A stretch of DNA of 60,351 nt from Mycobacterium attenuatum (GTDB lineage: Bacteria; Actinomycetota; Actinomycetes; Mycobacteriales; Mycobacteriaceae). Within the stretch, counting starts at the first letter, position 1, and every line of letters starts with the position of its first letter. A program made the position numbers and the translations under genes. The notes under the pieces are model-generated. The model was given only the letters and a program-made list of their open reading frames with translations. It did not search any database and had not been told where the DNA came from. The stretch spans positions 1 through 60,351 of the forward strand of contig NZ_UPHT01000025.1 in NCBI RefSeq assembly GCF_900566085.1. Reading direction: 5' to 3'. Positions 35,286-44,460 of the stretch are shown here, one piece after another.

Positions 35286-36911
35286 CTACTGCGAATCGCC
35301 CGGCGGACGGTAGATCTTCGGGCGCACCGGCCCGGTCGTCTCGGCCGACCGGAAGATCCGGGGGGACGGTCCTGGTCCGGACAGGACGGTGGTGGGCACG
35401 TCATGGCCGGCATCCGCTGCCCGGAACTGCGTCGTCTCGGCTTCCGAGGGCAGCGCGGACCGCGCGCCGGACGGGATGGGCCGCTTCGCGGACCGGGGGC
35501 GTCGCGGGTGCGGTCGGGTTCGCCGCGGTGGGTGTTGCCGCCGTGCGATGAGGTCGGCGGCCAGGATGCCTAGCGCCAGGCCGCACAGTGTCAGGTCGAA
35601 GGTGCTGGTGATCTGCTGGGCCAGATTGTTGCCGTACACCGGGTTGGCCGGGGCGCCCGGGGGAGTTGCAAAGCGCGGGGCCAAAACGACGCCAAGGATG
35701 ACGCGAGAAACGCTGAGCGCCAACAGGAATCCGGACAGCGACGAGATCAGCCGGGCGGGCAGCGCATCGTTTGTCACGTTGAGCCGAAGCCAGATGGCAA
35801 GTACCCCGGTGGCCAGGTCGAAGGCCGCCAGCGTCATGGTGTCGTAGCGGGAGTAGGGGTAATTCAACAGCACCGCTGTAGTGAGGTCGGTCAGCCTCAT
35901 CACCACCGAGCCCAGACACCACGCGGCGATCAGCAGCAATCCGTTTCGGGCCGCTGCCCGCCAGACACTCCTGGCTATCGGCCGTGCGCCCGGGGACCGG
36001 ACGACGGTCAGTGGCGCGAAGATGGCAGCGCCGGCCACCCAGGCCAGATAACCCTCGTATCCGACTCCGGCCGTCGAGGTGTTTTGCGCGATGCCGTGGA
36101 ATGCGTCGATCTCGCGGCCGACGGGCAGGATCCACACGATGACTCCCGCGACCAGCGCCGAGGCGCCCAGCGCGATTGTGGACAACCGGTAGTCTTCGGT
36201 GCCCTTCAGCATCCACCGGGATGCGACCAGGACCGCAATCAGCGCGACGATGCCGTAGACCACCGCCGTGTCGATCACCACGATGTTCTGCTTGCCGAAA
36301 CCGGAGGCGGCCCCCGCGGGATGCAGCGCGTATCGCACCCGCCACACGAGGTTGAAACCGGCGCTGAGGGCTGCGCCGAACATCGACGCGTAGCCGATGA
36401 TCCGCGCGGCCAACAACCAGCTGCGGTGCTTGTCGTCGTCGGCGACGGGGGCGATCAACGGTTGCGCGCTGAGCATCGCGCCGGCGGTTCCCAGCCAACC
36501 GCCCGGCCCCACACCGCCGGGCACGTTGACCGTGCCACCGAAGCGGATCGTCTGGAATGCGTCGTAGACGATGAACGCCAGCACGAGCAGCAGATACGGG
36601 ATGTTGAGACCCAGCCGCAGCCGGGCCGCCCGAGTGGGGTGAGGTTGGCCCAGATGCGGCACGACCGCCGCTGTCAACGACAACAGGGTCACCACAAGCA
36701 GCAGTCCGAACAAAATTCTGCTGCTGCCCGGAATTCGGAAGCCGAAATACAGATTCCATGGAAAGAACAACGCACTGACAACAAGTGCACCGGCGGTCAG
36801 ATCCCGCGCGGCGTCCCATCTTTGTGTCGAGTCCCGTGGCTGACCGGTCGGGGCCGGCGGCCGGGCGCCCATGATCGGGCCGGTCGGCGTGTCGTCGCTG
36901 CTCAGGCTCAC
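35286..36911 (-). CDS. Polytopic membrane protein, Rv0537c-like
   Basis: The 541-aa protein has about twelve hydrophobic helices between residues 35 and 455 and hydrophilic ends. The C-terminus is Arg/Pro-rich (PRRTRPHPRRPRSAK). No enzymatic motif is visible. It is somewhat longer than the 477 aa I recall for Rv0537c, mostly in the tails. GTG 36911 has GGGAGG 6 nt upstream. It is convergent with galE3 and divergent from the Pro/Thr-rich protein gene at 37186. Function is unknown. Confidence 0.85.
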   Translation of the reverse strand: MSLSSDDTPTGPIMGARPPAPTGQPRDSTQRWDAARDLTAGALVVSALFFPWNLYFGFRIPGSSRILFGLLLVVTLLSLTAAVVPHLGQPHPTRAARLRLGLNIPYLLLVLAFIVYDAFQTIRFGGTVNVPGGVGPGGWLGTAGAMLSAQPLIAPVADDDKHRSWLLAARIIGYASMFGAALSAGFNLVWRVRYALHPAGAASGFGKQNIVVIDTAVVYGIVALIAVLVASRWMLKGTEDYRLSTIALGASALVAGVIVWILPVGREIDAFHGIAQNTSTAGVGYEGYLAWVAGAAIFAPLTVVRSPGARPIARSVWRAAARNGLLLIAAWCLGSVVMRLTDLTTAVLLNYPYSRYDTMTLAAFDLATGVLAIWLRLNVTNDALPARLISSLSGFLLALSVSRVILGVVLAPRFATPPGAPANPVYGNNLAQQITSTFDLTLCGLALGILAADLIARRQHPPRRTRPHPRRPRSAKRPIPSGARSALPSEAETTQFRAADAGHDVPTTVLSGPGPSPRIFRSAETTGPVRPKIYRPPGDSQ

Positions 36912-37185
36912 GATGCCTCCCTGGGATCGAGATCGGTTGCGGCTGCCTCGGGGTTGGCCCGGCGACGAGGGAACCCCCTGCCGGGCGTTCGGCGTTGTTG
37001 GATTGCGAACATATCCTCCATTCGGACGACTCGGCAGGTAGCGGGGTTCCGGGTGTGACCCAGCCCTTCGGAAATCCGGTTACGCTGCGTTTGTCGCCTG
37101 AAAAGATGAATACTGCCGACCGTATCGCAGTCTAATGATGCCGGACATTGCTGGCCGTGGGGCCGCCAGCCGAAGGAGACCGTAA

Positions 37186-38988
37186 ATGGACGTCGTGTTG
37201 GGGGTCGCGGTCGCGGGTCCGGTCGCGCGGCTGGCGCTTGTCGGGGCGGGCTCCGGGGGTACCGCCGTGATCGATCAATCCTCAGTCGACGTGGCCCAAG
37301 AGCCGATTTCGGTGTTGACCGAGACCGTGGCCGGCACCGACCGGTTGCTGGCCGACGAGGGCCACCGGTTGATCGCTACCCGGCTGTGCTGGGCTGATCA
37401 TGGCAAAGCCGACGAACTACGGCAGGCCCTGGTCGATTCCGGCGTTCACGACGTCGATGTGCTGTCGGAGTCGGAGGCTGCCACCGCGTTGTTGGGCGCG
37501 CAGGCCTCGGACTCGGCCGTGTTGCTGGTCGGCGATCAGACGGCCAGCTTGTCGGTCGCCGGTGCGGGCGACACGCCGCCGACCGTGTTAGCTGCCGCGC
37601 CGGTGGAGGGTGACGCCACGGTGGCATTCGACACGCTGATGGCGCGACTCGGCGAGCAGTCCGGCGCCCCGGGTGAAGTTTTGCTGGTCGGCACTTCTGC
37701 CGAGCAGACCGCGGTGCTGGCCGACCAGTTGCAGGCCGCCGCGACGATGCGGGTCCAAGTTCCCGACGATCCGACGTTCGCCCTGGCCCGCGGCGCGGCT
37801 TTGGTTGCCGGGGCGGCCGTCGGGGCGTTCAGTTCGACGATGGCTCAGCCGGCCGTGGCCCCAGACGGAGACGTAGACGCGACGACTTACCTGCCGCCGG
37901 CCGCGGCGATGGGCGAGGCGGAGGACGCCCAGCTGGCGTACTCAGAGGCCGGCGACTATGACGACTATGCGGACGACTTTGGCGAGTACGACGACTATGC
38001 GGGCGACTCCGACGACTATGCAGACGACGATGCGGCCGCCGCGGGCCGTCAGCGGCTCAATGCCCGGTCGTTGGTGATCAGCAATGCCGTTGTCGCATTC
38101 ATGGTCATCGGATTCGCCTCGCTGGCGGTAGCGGTGGCGGTCGCCATCCGGCCGACCGCGGCTTCGGAGCCGGTCCAGGGCTACCAGAATGCCCAGCCGG
38201 GTAAGTTCATGCCGTTGTTGCCCACGGAGCAGCAGGCGCCGGTCCCGCCGCCACCTGTCGACAACCCCACCGCAGGTTTCCAAGGAGGCACTGTCCCCGC
38301 AGTCCAGGGTGTCGTTCCTCGGCAGCAAACGCCGCCTGTCACCGGCGGGGAGCCGGTTGCCCCGGCTCCGGCGCTTCCCGGCGTCGTGCCCGCACCCATC
38401 CCGATCCCGGTTCCAATCATCATTCCGCCGTGGCCGGGTTGGTCGCCGGGAGTGACGACTCCGCCGACCACTCCGGTGACAACGCCGCCGACCACACCAC
38501 CGACGACCCCGGTAACGACGCCGCCGACGACACCGGTGACGACACCGCCGACGACACCGGTGACGACGCCGCCGACGACGCAGGTCACCACGCCGCCGAC
38601 GACCATGGCCCCGGTGACCACGACGGTCGTTCCGACTACCGTTCCTCCTACCACGGTCGCTCCGACCACCGTTGCTCCCCAGCCGACCCAGCAGCCGACT
38701 CAGGAGCCCACGCAAGCGCCGACTCAACAGGTGCCGACCCAACAGGTACCGACCCAACAGGTACCGACCCAACAGCAAACTGTGGCTCCGCCGGCGCCGC
38801 AGACGGTGGCCCCGGCTCCGCAGCCGCCAATCGGTGGCGGGGGCAGCGGCAGCGGCGGCAGTAGCGGCGGGGGCAGCGGCGGTAGTAGCGGCGGTAGTAG
38901 CGGCGGGGGCAGCGGCAGCGGCGGTAGTAGCGGCGGTAGTAGCGGCGGCAGTGGCAGCAGCAGCGGTGGCCACTCCGGCGGCCACTGA
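37186..38988 (+). CDS. Single-pass membrane protein with Pro/Thr and Gly/Ser repeats, Rv0538-like
   Basis: The 600-aa protein has four parts. A globular N-terminal domain of about 220 residues (MDVVLGVAVAGPVARLALV) occurs in several mycobacterial membrane proteins. An Asp/Tyr-rich stretch follows, with repeated DDYADD and DDYAGD. One membrane helix lies at about 296-322. The extracytoplasmic tail is made of PTTPVTTP repeats, PTQQV repeats and a final Gly/Ser run ending GGHSGGH. GAAGGAG lies 6 nt before ATG 37186. The tail could span the cell wall and carry mannose on its Thr/Pro parts, as in other mycobacterial glycoproteins; this is inference. Confidence 0.88.
   Translation: MDVVLGVAVAGPVARLALVGAGSGGTAVIDQSSVDVAQEPISVLTETVAGTDRLLADEGHRLIATRLCWADHGKADELRQALVDSGVHDVDVLSESEAATALLGAQASDSAVLLVGDQTASLSVAGAGDTPPTVLAAAPVEGDATVAFDTLMARLGEQSGAPGEVLLVGTSAEQTAVLADQLQAAATMRVQVPDDPTFALARGAALVAGAAVGAFSSTMAQPAVAPDGDVDATTYLPPAAAMGEAEDAQLAYSEAGDYDDYADDFGEYDDYAGDSDDYADDDAAAAGRQRLNARSLVISNAVVAFMVIGFASLAVAVAVAIRPTAASEPVQGYQNAQPGKFMPLLPTEQQAPVPPPPVDNPTAGFQGGTVPAVQGVVPRQQTPPVTGGEPVAPAPALPGVVPAPIPIPVPIIIPPWPGWSPGVTTPPTTPVTTPPTTPPTTPVTTPPTTPVTTPPTTPVTTPPTTQVTTPPTTMAPVTTTVVPTTVPPTTVAPTTVAPQPTQQPTQEPTQAPTQQVPTQQVPTQQVPTQQQTVAPPAPQTVAPAPQPPIGGGGSGSGGSSGGGSGGSSGGSSGGGSGSGGSSGGSSGGSGSSSGGHSGGH
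38455..38603 (+). repeat. Tandem ACSCCGCCGACSAC-type repeat coding for (TTPPTTPV)n
   Basis: Within the Rv0538-like gene, a unit of about 24 bases coding for TTPPTTPV is repeated about six times with small changes. Slippage at such repeats would change the length of the extracytoplasmic Pro/Thr tail. A second array of three perfect or near-perfect 15-bp units coding for VPTQQ follows at 38731-38775. Confidence 0.85.
38832..38980 (+). repeat. GGC/AGC/AGT low-complexity tract coding for Gly/Ser
   Basis: The end of the Rv0538-like gene is a run of GGC, GGG, AGC and AGT codons in irregular tandem units (for example GGCGGTAGTAGC). It encodes a Gly/Ser tail of about 50 residues. It is a likely site of length variation and of assembly error. 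Confidence 0.85.
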
Positions 38989-39015
38989 TCCGGGTCGCGG
39001 CTTCGCCTAAGGTCG

Positions 39016-39678
39016 ATGGGCATGCCCGGCGATGTGGTGACGGTGGTGCTGCCCTGTCTTGATGAGGAAGAGTCGCTGCCGGCGGTGCTGGGCGCAATTC
39101 CCGCCGGCTATCGGGCGTTGGTGGTGGACAACAACTGCACCGACAACACCGTGGCGGTGGCGCGCCGACACGGTGCCCAGGTGGTTTCCGAGCCACGTCC
39201 GGGCTATGGCGCCGCGGTGCACGCGGGTGTGGCGGCCGCGACAACTCCCGTGGTGGCCGTCATCGACGCTGACGGTTCGATGGATCCTGGTGACCTGCCC
39301 AGGCTGGTAGCCGAACTGGAGCGGGGCGCTGATCTGGTGACGGGCCGACGGCGTCCGGTGCCCGGATTGCGCTGGCCCTGGGTGGCGCGGGTGGGCACGG
39401 TGGTGATGAGCTGGCGACTGCGGACCCGCCACGGGTTGCCGGTGCACGACATTGCGCCCATGCGGGTGGCTCGGCGGGAGGCGCTGCTGGCTCTGGGGGT
39501 CGCTGATCGACGGTCGGGGTATCCGCTGGAGCTCTTGGTTCGCGCCGCGGCAGCCGGCTGGCGGGTGGTCGAACTCGACGTCAGCTACGGTCCGCGCGCG
39601 GGTGGCAAGTCGAAGGTCAGTGGTTCCCTGCGCGGCAGCGTGATCGCGATTCTGGATTTCTGGAAGGTGATCTCGTGA
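39016..39678 (+). CDS. Family 2 glycosyltransferase (dolichyl-phosphate-sugar synthase-like), Rv0539-like
   Basis: The 220-aa protein is a GT2 (GT-A fold) glycosyltransferase. It has VVLPCLDEEESLPAVL at the nucleotide-sugar site, DNNCTDNT, and the metal-binding DADGSMDPGD near 90-99, which corresponds to the DXD motif. There is no C-terminal membrane helix. It probably transfers a sugar to polyprenyl phosphate or a related lipid. ATG 39016 or 39022 may be used. GTGA overlap joins it to the DUF2064 gene, so the pair acts in one pathway. Confidence 0.88.
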   Translation: MGMPGDVVTVVLPCLDEEESLPAVLGAIPAGYRALVVDNNCTDNTVAVARRHGAQVVSEPRPGYGAAVHAGVAAATTPVVAVIDADGSMDPGDLPRLVAELERGADLVTGRRRPVPGLRWPWVARVGTVVMSWRLRTRHGLPVHDIAPMRVARREALLALGVADRRSGYPLELLVRAAAAGWRVVELDVSYGPRAGGKSKVSGSLRGSVIAILDFWKVIS

Positions 39679-40337
39679 ACGTGCTACCGGTCACGGTGCT
39701 GGTGGTCGCGAAGGCGCCGGTGCCCGGCCTGGCCAAAACCCGGCTGGCCGCGACGGTTGGTGACCGGGCGGCGGCCGACATCGCCGCCGCAGCGCTGCTG
39801 GACACGCTCGATGCGGTCGCTGCGGCGCCGGTGGCCGCGCGGGTGGTAGCGCTCACCGGGGATCTGGACAACGCCGCCGACGCCGCCGAGATCCGGCAGC
39901 GACTGCGATCGTTTACCGTGGTCGAGCAACGTGGCGACGGCTTCGCCGACCGCCTCGCCAATGCACACGCCGACGCCGCAGACGGGTATCCCGTGCTGCA
40001 AATCGGCATGGACACTCCCCAGGTCAGCGCCGGGCTGCTGACCGAGTGCGCACAACGGCTGCTCGAGGCGCCAGCGGTGCTGGGATTGGCGCTCGATGGT
40101 GGCTGGTGGGTGCTTGGGGTGCACACCCCGGCCGCGGCCGAGTGTCTGCGCGACGTCCCGATGTCACAGACAGATACTGGTGAGCGAACGCTAAAGGCTT
40201 TGCGCGACGACGGCATTGACGTCGTTACCGTGTCGAGCCTGGCCGACGTCGACGTAGTCGGCGACGTCGCAGCGATACGCGACGGCTGCGGACCGGCAAG
40301 TCGCTTCGCGCGGGTCACCCGCGCGGCCGGGCTGTGA
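39675..40337 (+). CDS. DUF2064 (TIGR04282-type) nucleotidyl/glycosyltransferase-like protein, Rv0540-like
   Basis: The 220-aa protein opens with VLVVAKAPVPGLAKTRLAAT, the signature of the DUF2064 family with a GT-A-like fold related to MobA-type nucleotidyltransferases. ADGYPVLQIGMDTPQVS carries the acidic motif, and ALDGGWWVLGVH follows. It probably activates or transfers a sugar together with the upstream GT2 enzyme. The start GTG 39675 overlaps its neighbour by 4 nt. It is convergent with the APC permease (3 bp between stops). Confidence 0.88.
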   Translation: MNVLPVTVLVVAKAPVPGLAKTRLAATVGDRAAADIAAAALLDTLDAVAAAPVAARVVALTGDLDNAADAAEIRQRLRSFTVVEQRGDGFADRLANAHADAADGYPVLQIGMDTPQVSAGLLTECAQRLLEAPAVLGLALDGGWWVLGVHTPAAAECLRDVPMSQTDTGERTLKALRDDGIDVVTVSSLADVDVVGDVAAIRDGCGPASRFARVTRAAGL

Positions 40338-40340
40338 CCA

Positions 40341-41588
40341 CTACAGCGCCCTTCGCCGCAGCACGATCAGGCGACCGACGATCCCTACGGCGAACACGCC
40401 CAGCCCGGCGACCACCGACTGCCACGGCAGCGTGACGACCAGCACCAGGCAACCGACAAGTCCGGCGACGCTGCGCACCCGCATCCGGCTGCGGCCGGGC
40501 AAGGTATAGGCGGCGGCGTTGGCAATCGCGTAGTAGATCAGCACCCCGAACGACGAGAAACCGATCATCCCCCGCAGATCGACGGTCAGCACCAGGATGC
40601 ACACCATCACCGCCAGCGCGATCTCGGCGTGATGCGGTACCTGATAGCGCGGATGGACCGCGGCCAGCCAGCCGGGCAAGTCCCGATGACGGGCCATCGC
40701 CAGCGCGGTGCGCCCCACCCCGGCGATCAGTGCCAGCAGCGCACCGAGTGAGGCCAGCGCACCGCCAACCGCCACGACCGGCACCAAGCGTGCGGCGTTG
40801 GCGGCGCGCAGCGCCTCGGCCAGCGGAGCCGCGGCACCGGCTAGCCGCTGCGGGCCGGCGGCCAACAGCACCGCCACCCCGACCACCAGATAGGTCGCCA
40901 CGGTGATCGTCAGCGCGACGGTTATCGCCTTCGGGATGGTGCGGGCCGGGTCACGAACCTCTTCGCCCATCGTGGCGATGCGCGCATAACCGGCGAACGC
41001 AAAGAACAGCAGTCCCGCCGACTGCAGCACCCCGTAGGGCGTCACGACAGACCAGGACTGGACCAGATGGGCGGATCCGGGTCTGGCCGCGGCAATGCCG
41101 ATCACCACGACGGCGAGCGCAATGAAGGTGCACGCCACCAAAATTCGGGCCAGCATCGCGGTCTTGGTGATGCCGCGATAGTTCAGTGCGGCCAACGCGG
41201 CCACGGCGGCGACCGCTACGGCGCGCTGCGCCCACCCCGATTCGGCGACGGTGTAGGAGGCGACGGTCAACGCCATCGCCGCACACGAGGCGCTCTTGCC
41301 GATCACGAAGCCCCAACCCGCGACGAAGCCCCACCACGGCCCTAGGCGTTCCCGCCCGTAGACGTAGGTGCCGCCGGAAACCGGATACCGCGCGGCCAGC
41401 CGGGCCGAGGCGATCGCGTTGCAGTAGGCGACCGCCGCGGCCAGCGCCAGCCCGATCAACAGCCCGACGCCCGCGGCCCGGGCGGCCGGGCCGAACGCCG
41501 CGAACACTCCGGCGCCGATCATCGATCCCAGCCCGATCACCACCGCATCGGTGGTCCCGAGCCGACGCGCCAGTGCCGACTCTTCCAT
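40341..41588 (-). CDS. APC-family amino-acid/amine permease
   Basis: The 415-aa protein has the APC signature in its first helix (VVIGLGSMIGAGVFAAFG), the second-helix sequence AVAYCNAIASARLAA, PVSGGTYVYG, GYARIATMGEEVRDPART and eleven or twelve hydrophobic helices. It should import amino acids or amines with protons; the substrate is unknown. I chose ATG 41588, 8 bp after the stop of the Rv0541c-like gene, so it extends that minus-strand operon. I recall no permease at this point in M. tuberculosis, so it is probably an accessory insertion. Confidence 0.9.
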   Translation of the reverse strand: MEESALARRLGTTDAVVIGLGSMIGAGVFAAFGPAARAAGVGLLIGLALAAAVAYCNAIASARLAARYPVSGGTYVYGRERLGPWWGFVAGWGFVIGKSASCAAMALTVASYTVAESGWAQRAVAVAAVAALAALNYRGITKTAMLARILVACTFIALAVVVIGIAAARPGSAHLVQSWSVVTPYGVLQSAGLLFFAFAGYARIATMGEEVRDPARTIPKAITVALTITVATYLVVGVAVLLAAGPQRLAGAAAPLAEALRAANAARLVPVVAVGGALASLGALLALIAGVGRTALAMARHRDLPGWLAAVHPRYQVPHHAEIALAVMVCILVLTVDLRGMIGFSSFGVLIYYAIANAAAYTLPGRSRMRVRSVAGLVGCLVLVVTLPWQSVVAGLGVFAVGIVGRLIVLRRRAL

Positions 41589-41596
41589 GTGTCCGC

Positions 41597-42949
41597 CTAC
41601 CAGTTGGTGAAGATGATGCTGTTCAGCAGCAGGGCGCCGGCGGCGTTGACCGCCAGCCACAGCCGGACCGATCGCTCCGGCAGCAGGGCCGGCGCGGCGG
41701 TCAGCCAGATGGTGAACGGCAGCCAGATCCGTTCCGTCTCGGCCTTGCTCAGCATGCTCAGGTCGGCGCAGACGACAGCGGCCAGCACGCCCAGTAGCAG
41801 CAGATAGAACCCGGCGCGCCGGCGGATCGCGTCACGGTCGAACACCCGGCTGATCCCCGCGACGCTGCCCAGCCCGATCGCGCAGACCACGCATGCCAGG
41901 TTGGCCCAGCTCCAGTACTGAAACGGCCGGTCGTGGGCGATACCCTGCCAATAGCGTTGCTGCACAAGCGTATAGCCCTCGAACCAGGAAAACCCCGCAA
42001 CCGCGAAGGCCACCGCCACCGCCGCCGCGGCCAAGACGGCCGGCCCCAGCACCCGCAGGGCCGCTCGCCAGTCCTTGGAAGACACCAGCACCGCCAATGC
42101 GGGCAGCCCCATCAGCAGCAGGCCGTAGCTCAGGAATACGCCCCAGCCCAGCAGTAGGCCCGCCCCGGCGGCCGTCAGCCCGGGAAAGCGCGTTCGCGCG
42201 TGCACGCCAACCGCCAGCAGCGCGATACCCCACGCCACGACGCCAGCGAAATATCCGTCGGCCGACACCGCAACCCAGATCGCCGTCGGCGCCACCGCGA
42301 CAAAAGGGGCGGCGCGCCGCGCGGTGTGCTCGCCGGCCAATGCGCGGACCGCGATCACCACCGCCGCGGCGGCACTGGAACCGACCAGCAGGCACAGCAG
42401 CCCGGCCCACGCGCCACCGTGCAGGCCGAGCCGGTCCAGCCACACAAACGACAGCAGCGCAGCCGGGGGATGCCCGGAAACGTGGGTGGTCCAGGAGTTC
42501 GGCTGGAAGTCGACAATCCGGCTGGCGAAGGTGCGCACCGTGGCCGGGATGTCGGTGACGCGGGGAACTTCGGAAAGGTACTCGTCTTTGGTGGTCAAGC
42601 GCCCGGCAAAGCCGAGCTGCCAGCCGTCGATCATCGCCAGCGAAAACGCCCAGCCGCAGGCGGTGACCCAGCTGCCCAGGACCAGCACCCGCCACGAAAG
42701 ACGTTGCGTCACAACCGGACCCCACACCACGACGGCCAGCGCAATCACGATCGCGGCCCACGTCCCCCAGCTGGCGTGAACATCCCAGTAACCGAAGATC
42801 GGCGCGGCGCCGGCGCGGGAGGCAAAACGCTCCAGGCCGATGTCGCGGCGGGGTTTGACCCCTAGGTTCATCCGCGGCAACACGAAGGCCGCTGCCACCA
42901 GGACGGCCCCGACCGCGACGGCTGATGTTTCCCGGCGGGCGATCCTCAC
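41597..42949 (-). CDS. Polytopic membrane protein, Rv0541c-like (possible glycosyltransferase of GT-C fold)
   Basis: The 450-aa protein has about eleven hydrophobic helices. A first extracytoplasmic loop contains FGYWDVHASWGTW, and a later loop SRIVDFQPNSWTTHVSGHPPAALL has conserved-looking Asp, His and Pro residues. The distribution recalls GT-C mannosyl- or arabinosyltransferases, but no firm motif is seen. GTG 42949 overlaps the menE stop (GTGA), so it is co-translated with menE. It matches Rv0541c in position and length (449 aa recalled). Confidence 0.82.
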   Translation of the reverse strand: MRIARRETSAVAVGAVLVAAAFVLPRMNLGVKPRRDIGLERFASRAGAAPIFGYWDVHASWGTWAAIVIALAVVVWGPVVTQRLSWRVLVLGSWVTACGWAFSLAMIDGWQLGFAGRLTTKDEYLSEVPRVTDIPATVRTFASRIVDFQPNSWTTHVSGHPPAALLSFVWLDRLGLHGGAWAGLLCLLVGSSAAAAVVIAVRALAGEHTARRAAPFVAVAPTAIWVAVSADGYFAGVVAWGIALLAVGVHARTRFPGLTAAGAGLLLGWGVFLSYGLLLMGLPALAVLVSSKDWRAALRVLGPAVLAAAAVAVAFAVAGFSWFEGYTLVQQRYWQGIAHDRPFQYWSWANLACVVCAIGLGSVAGISRVFDRDAIRRRAGFYLLLLGVLAAVVCADLSMLSKAETERIWLPFTIWLTAAPALLPERSVRLWLAVNAAGALLLNSIIFTNW

Positions 42950-44067
42950 GAGCGCCCAGCTTCTTGGGCGCCGGCGCAGGCGAACCGGCGCACCAACTGC
43001 GTCCGGTCGATTTTGCCGATGCCGCGGCGCGGTAGTTCGTCGACGATATGCAGTTCGCGGGGCGCGGCCGTGGGATCCAGGGCGTGAGCGACATGGGTGC
43101 GCACCGCCTCCAGCGTCGGCGCGGCACAGCCGACGCGGACCACGATCGCGGCCGCCACCCGCTGTCCCAGTCGGTCGTCGGCCAGGCCGAACACCGCGCA
43201 GTCCGCCACCGCGGGATGGCTGCCCAATGCCGCCTCGACCGGTCCGGGCAGCACGGTCAAACCGCCCGTGCTGATCGCGTCGTCCACCCGCCCCAGTACC
43301 CGCAGCACGCCCGAATCATCGACGGCGCCAAGGTCATCGGTGTGGAACCAGCCCGGTTCGGCAAACGGGTCGGGATCCACGCGGTTGCGATAGCCCTTGG
43401 CCAGGGTTGGGCCGCCCAGGGCGATCCGGCCGTCGGCCAAGATCCGTAGCAGGACCCCGTCGAGCGGGACACCGTCGTACACGCAGCCGCCCGCGGTCTC
43501 GCTCATGCCGTAGCTGCGAACCACCCTGATGCCGGCCGCCGCTGCGGCGTCCAGGACGGGCCGCGGCGCCGGTCCGCCACCGATCAGCACGGCATCGAGT
43601 TCGGCCAGCGCTGCTGTCGCAGCCGGATCGGTAAGCACCTTGGCCAGCTGCGCGGCGACCAGCGACGTGTATCGGCGGCCGGGCGCCAATTGCCTTACCG
43701 CGCCGGCCAATCGGGTGAGGTCGAAGCCCGCGGAGACTTCCAGCTCGACCGGCGGAAAACCGGCCAGCACGCTGCGCACCAGCACCTGCAGGCCGGCGAT
43801 GTGATACGGCGGCACGGCCAGCAGCCAGCTGCCCGGTCCGCCGAGGCGGTGGTGGGTCGCCGACCCGCTGGCGGTCAACGCGGCGGCCGTCAGCAACGCG
43901 CCCTTGGGCGCACCGGTGGTTCCCGATGTCGTCACCACCAGGGCCACGTCGTCGTCGATCTCGTCGCCCACTCGCAAAGCGGCCCAAGTAGACTCAGTGC
44001 CTTCCCGTGTCACCACCAGCGCCGGGTCACGGCCCTCGAGAAGCCGCTGCAAGGCGGGCACCAACAA
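42946..44067 (-). CDS. menE: O-succinylbenzoate-CoA ligase
   Basis: MenE activates o-succinylbenzoate with ATP and CoA before ring closure by MenB. The 373-aa adenylating enzyme has the P-loop-like TTSGTTGAPKGALLT, VVRSYGMSETAGG and DDLGAVDDSGVLRVLGR with the hinge Asp. The C-terminal lysine region is near RRGIGKIDRTQL. The TTG at 44067 and GTG at 44061 are poor starts. The frame is open to the Rv0543c-like stop at 44112 with family-like sequence (LSVPPGCAVSLLVPAL), so the true start may lie upstream. It is shorter than most acyl-CoA ligases, as usual for mycobacterial MenE. Confidence 0.92.
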   Translation of the reverse strand: MLVPALQRLLEGRDPALVVTREGTESTWAALRVGDEIDDDVALVVTTSGTTGAPKGALLTAAALTASGSATHHRLGGPGSWLLAVPPYHIAGLQVLVRSVLAGFPPVELEVSAGFDLTRLAGAVRQLAPGRRYTSLVAAQLAKVLTDPAATAALAELDAVLIGGGPAPRPVLDAAAAAGIRVVRSYGMSETAGGCVYDGVPLDGVLLRILADGRIALGGPTLAKGYRNRVDPDPFAEPGWFHTDDLGAVDDSGVLRVLGRVDDAISTGGLTVLPGPVEAALGSHPAVADCAVFGLADDRLGQRVAAAIVVRVGCAAPTLEAVRTHVAHALDPTAAPRELHIVDELPRRGIGKIDRTQLVRRFACAGAQEAGRS

Positions 44068-44111
44068 CGAGACAGCGCAGCCCGGCGGGACGCTCAGCCC
44101 CCGCAGGACGG

Positions 44112-44408
44112 CTATGCCCGGTCCTCGCGGGTGTCGTCGAGCGGCCAGCCGTTGGCGGCCAGCCGGGCGCGGACCCGCTCGACATCATCCGGTGACGGCA
44201 GGTCATCGGTGAATTGGGTGATCACCACCCCGATGTCGATCTGGTCGAACTCGCCGCGCCGCATGAGCTCGCTGGCGACGGCCTGCACTTCGTCGTTGGT
44301 CAGTCGTCGGGCCAGCAGGGCGAGGACGGCGAAGGAGTCGGTCGGTGGAATTCCCTCGGGATAGCCCGCCCGCAGCCACGACACGATCGAGGTGAGAAAT
44401 CGGTTCAC
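44112..44408 (-). CDS. DUF3349 protein, Rv0543c-like
   Basis: The 98-aa protein is a single helical DUF3349 domain (FLTSIVSWLRAGYPEGIPPTDSF in part, LLARRLTNDEVQAVASELM, VITQFTDDLPSPDDVERV). A structure is known for the mycobacterial family, but no activity. It lies between the phosphate-transport pair and menE on the same strand, 52 bp after the small membrane gene. It is soluble, with no signal peptide. Confidence 0.9.
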   Translation of the reverse strand: MNRFLTSIVSWLRAGYPEGIPPTDSFAVLALLARRLTNDEVQAVASELMRRGEFDQIDIGVVITQFTDDLPSPDDVERVRARLAANGWPLDDTREDRA

Positions 44409-44460
44409 GCTGATACAGCTTCCGGTTGGCCCGTCAAATGATGTCAGGACTTATCCGACG

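Noticed and set aside
38455..38980. CRISPR-like or other non-coding repeat array
   Set aside because: The units are codon-sized, in frame and code for Pro/Thr, Gln and Gly/Ser tails of one protein. There are no spacers.
37942..38985. Long minus-strand frames opposite the Rv0538-like repeats
   Set aside because: They are mirror readings of the repeats with biased Ala/Arg or Gly/Val composition, and the plus-strand frame has a clear domain order and ribosome binding site.
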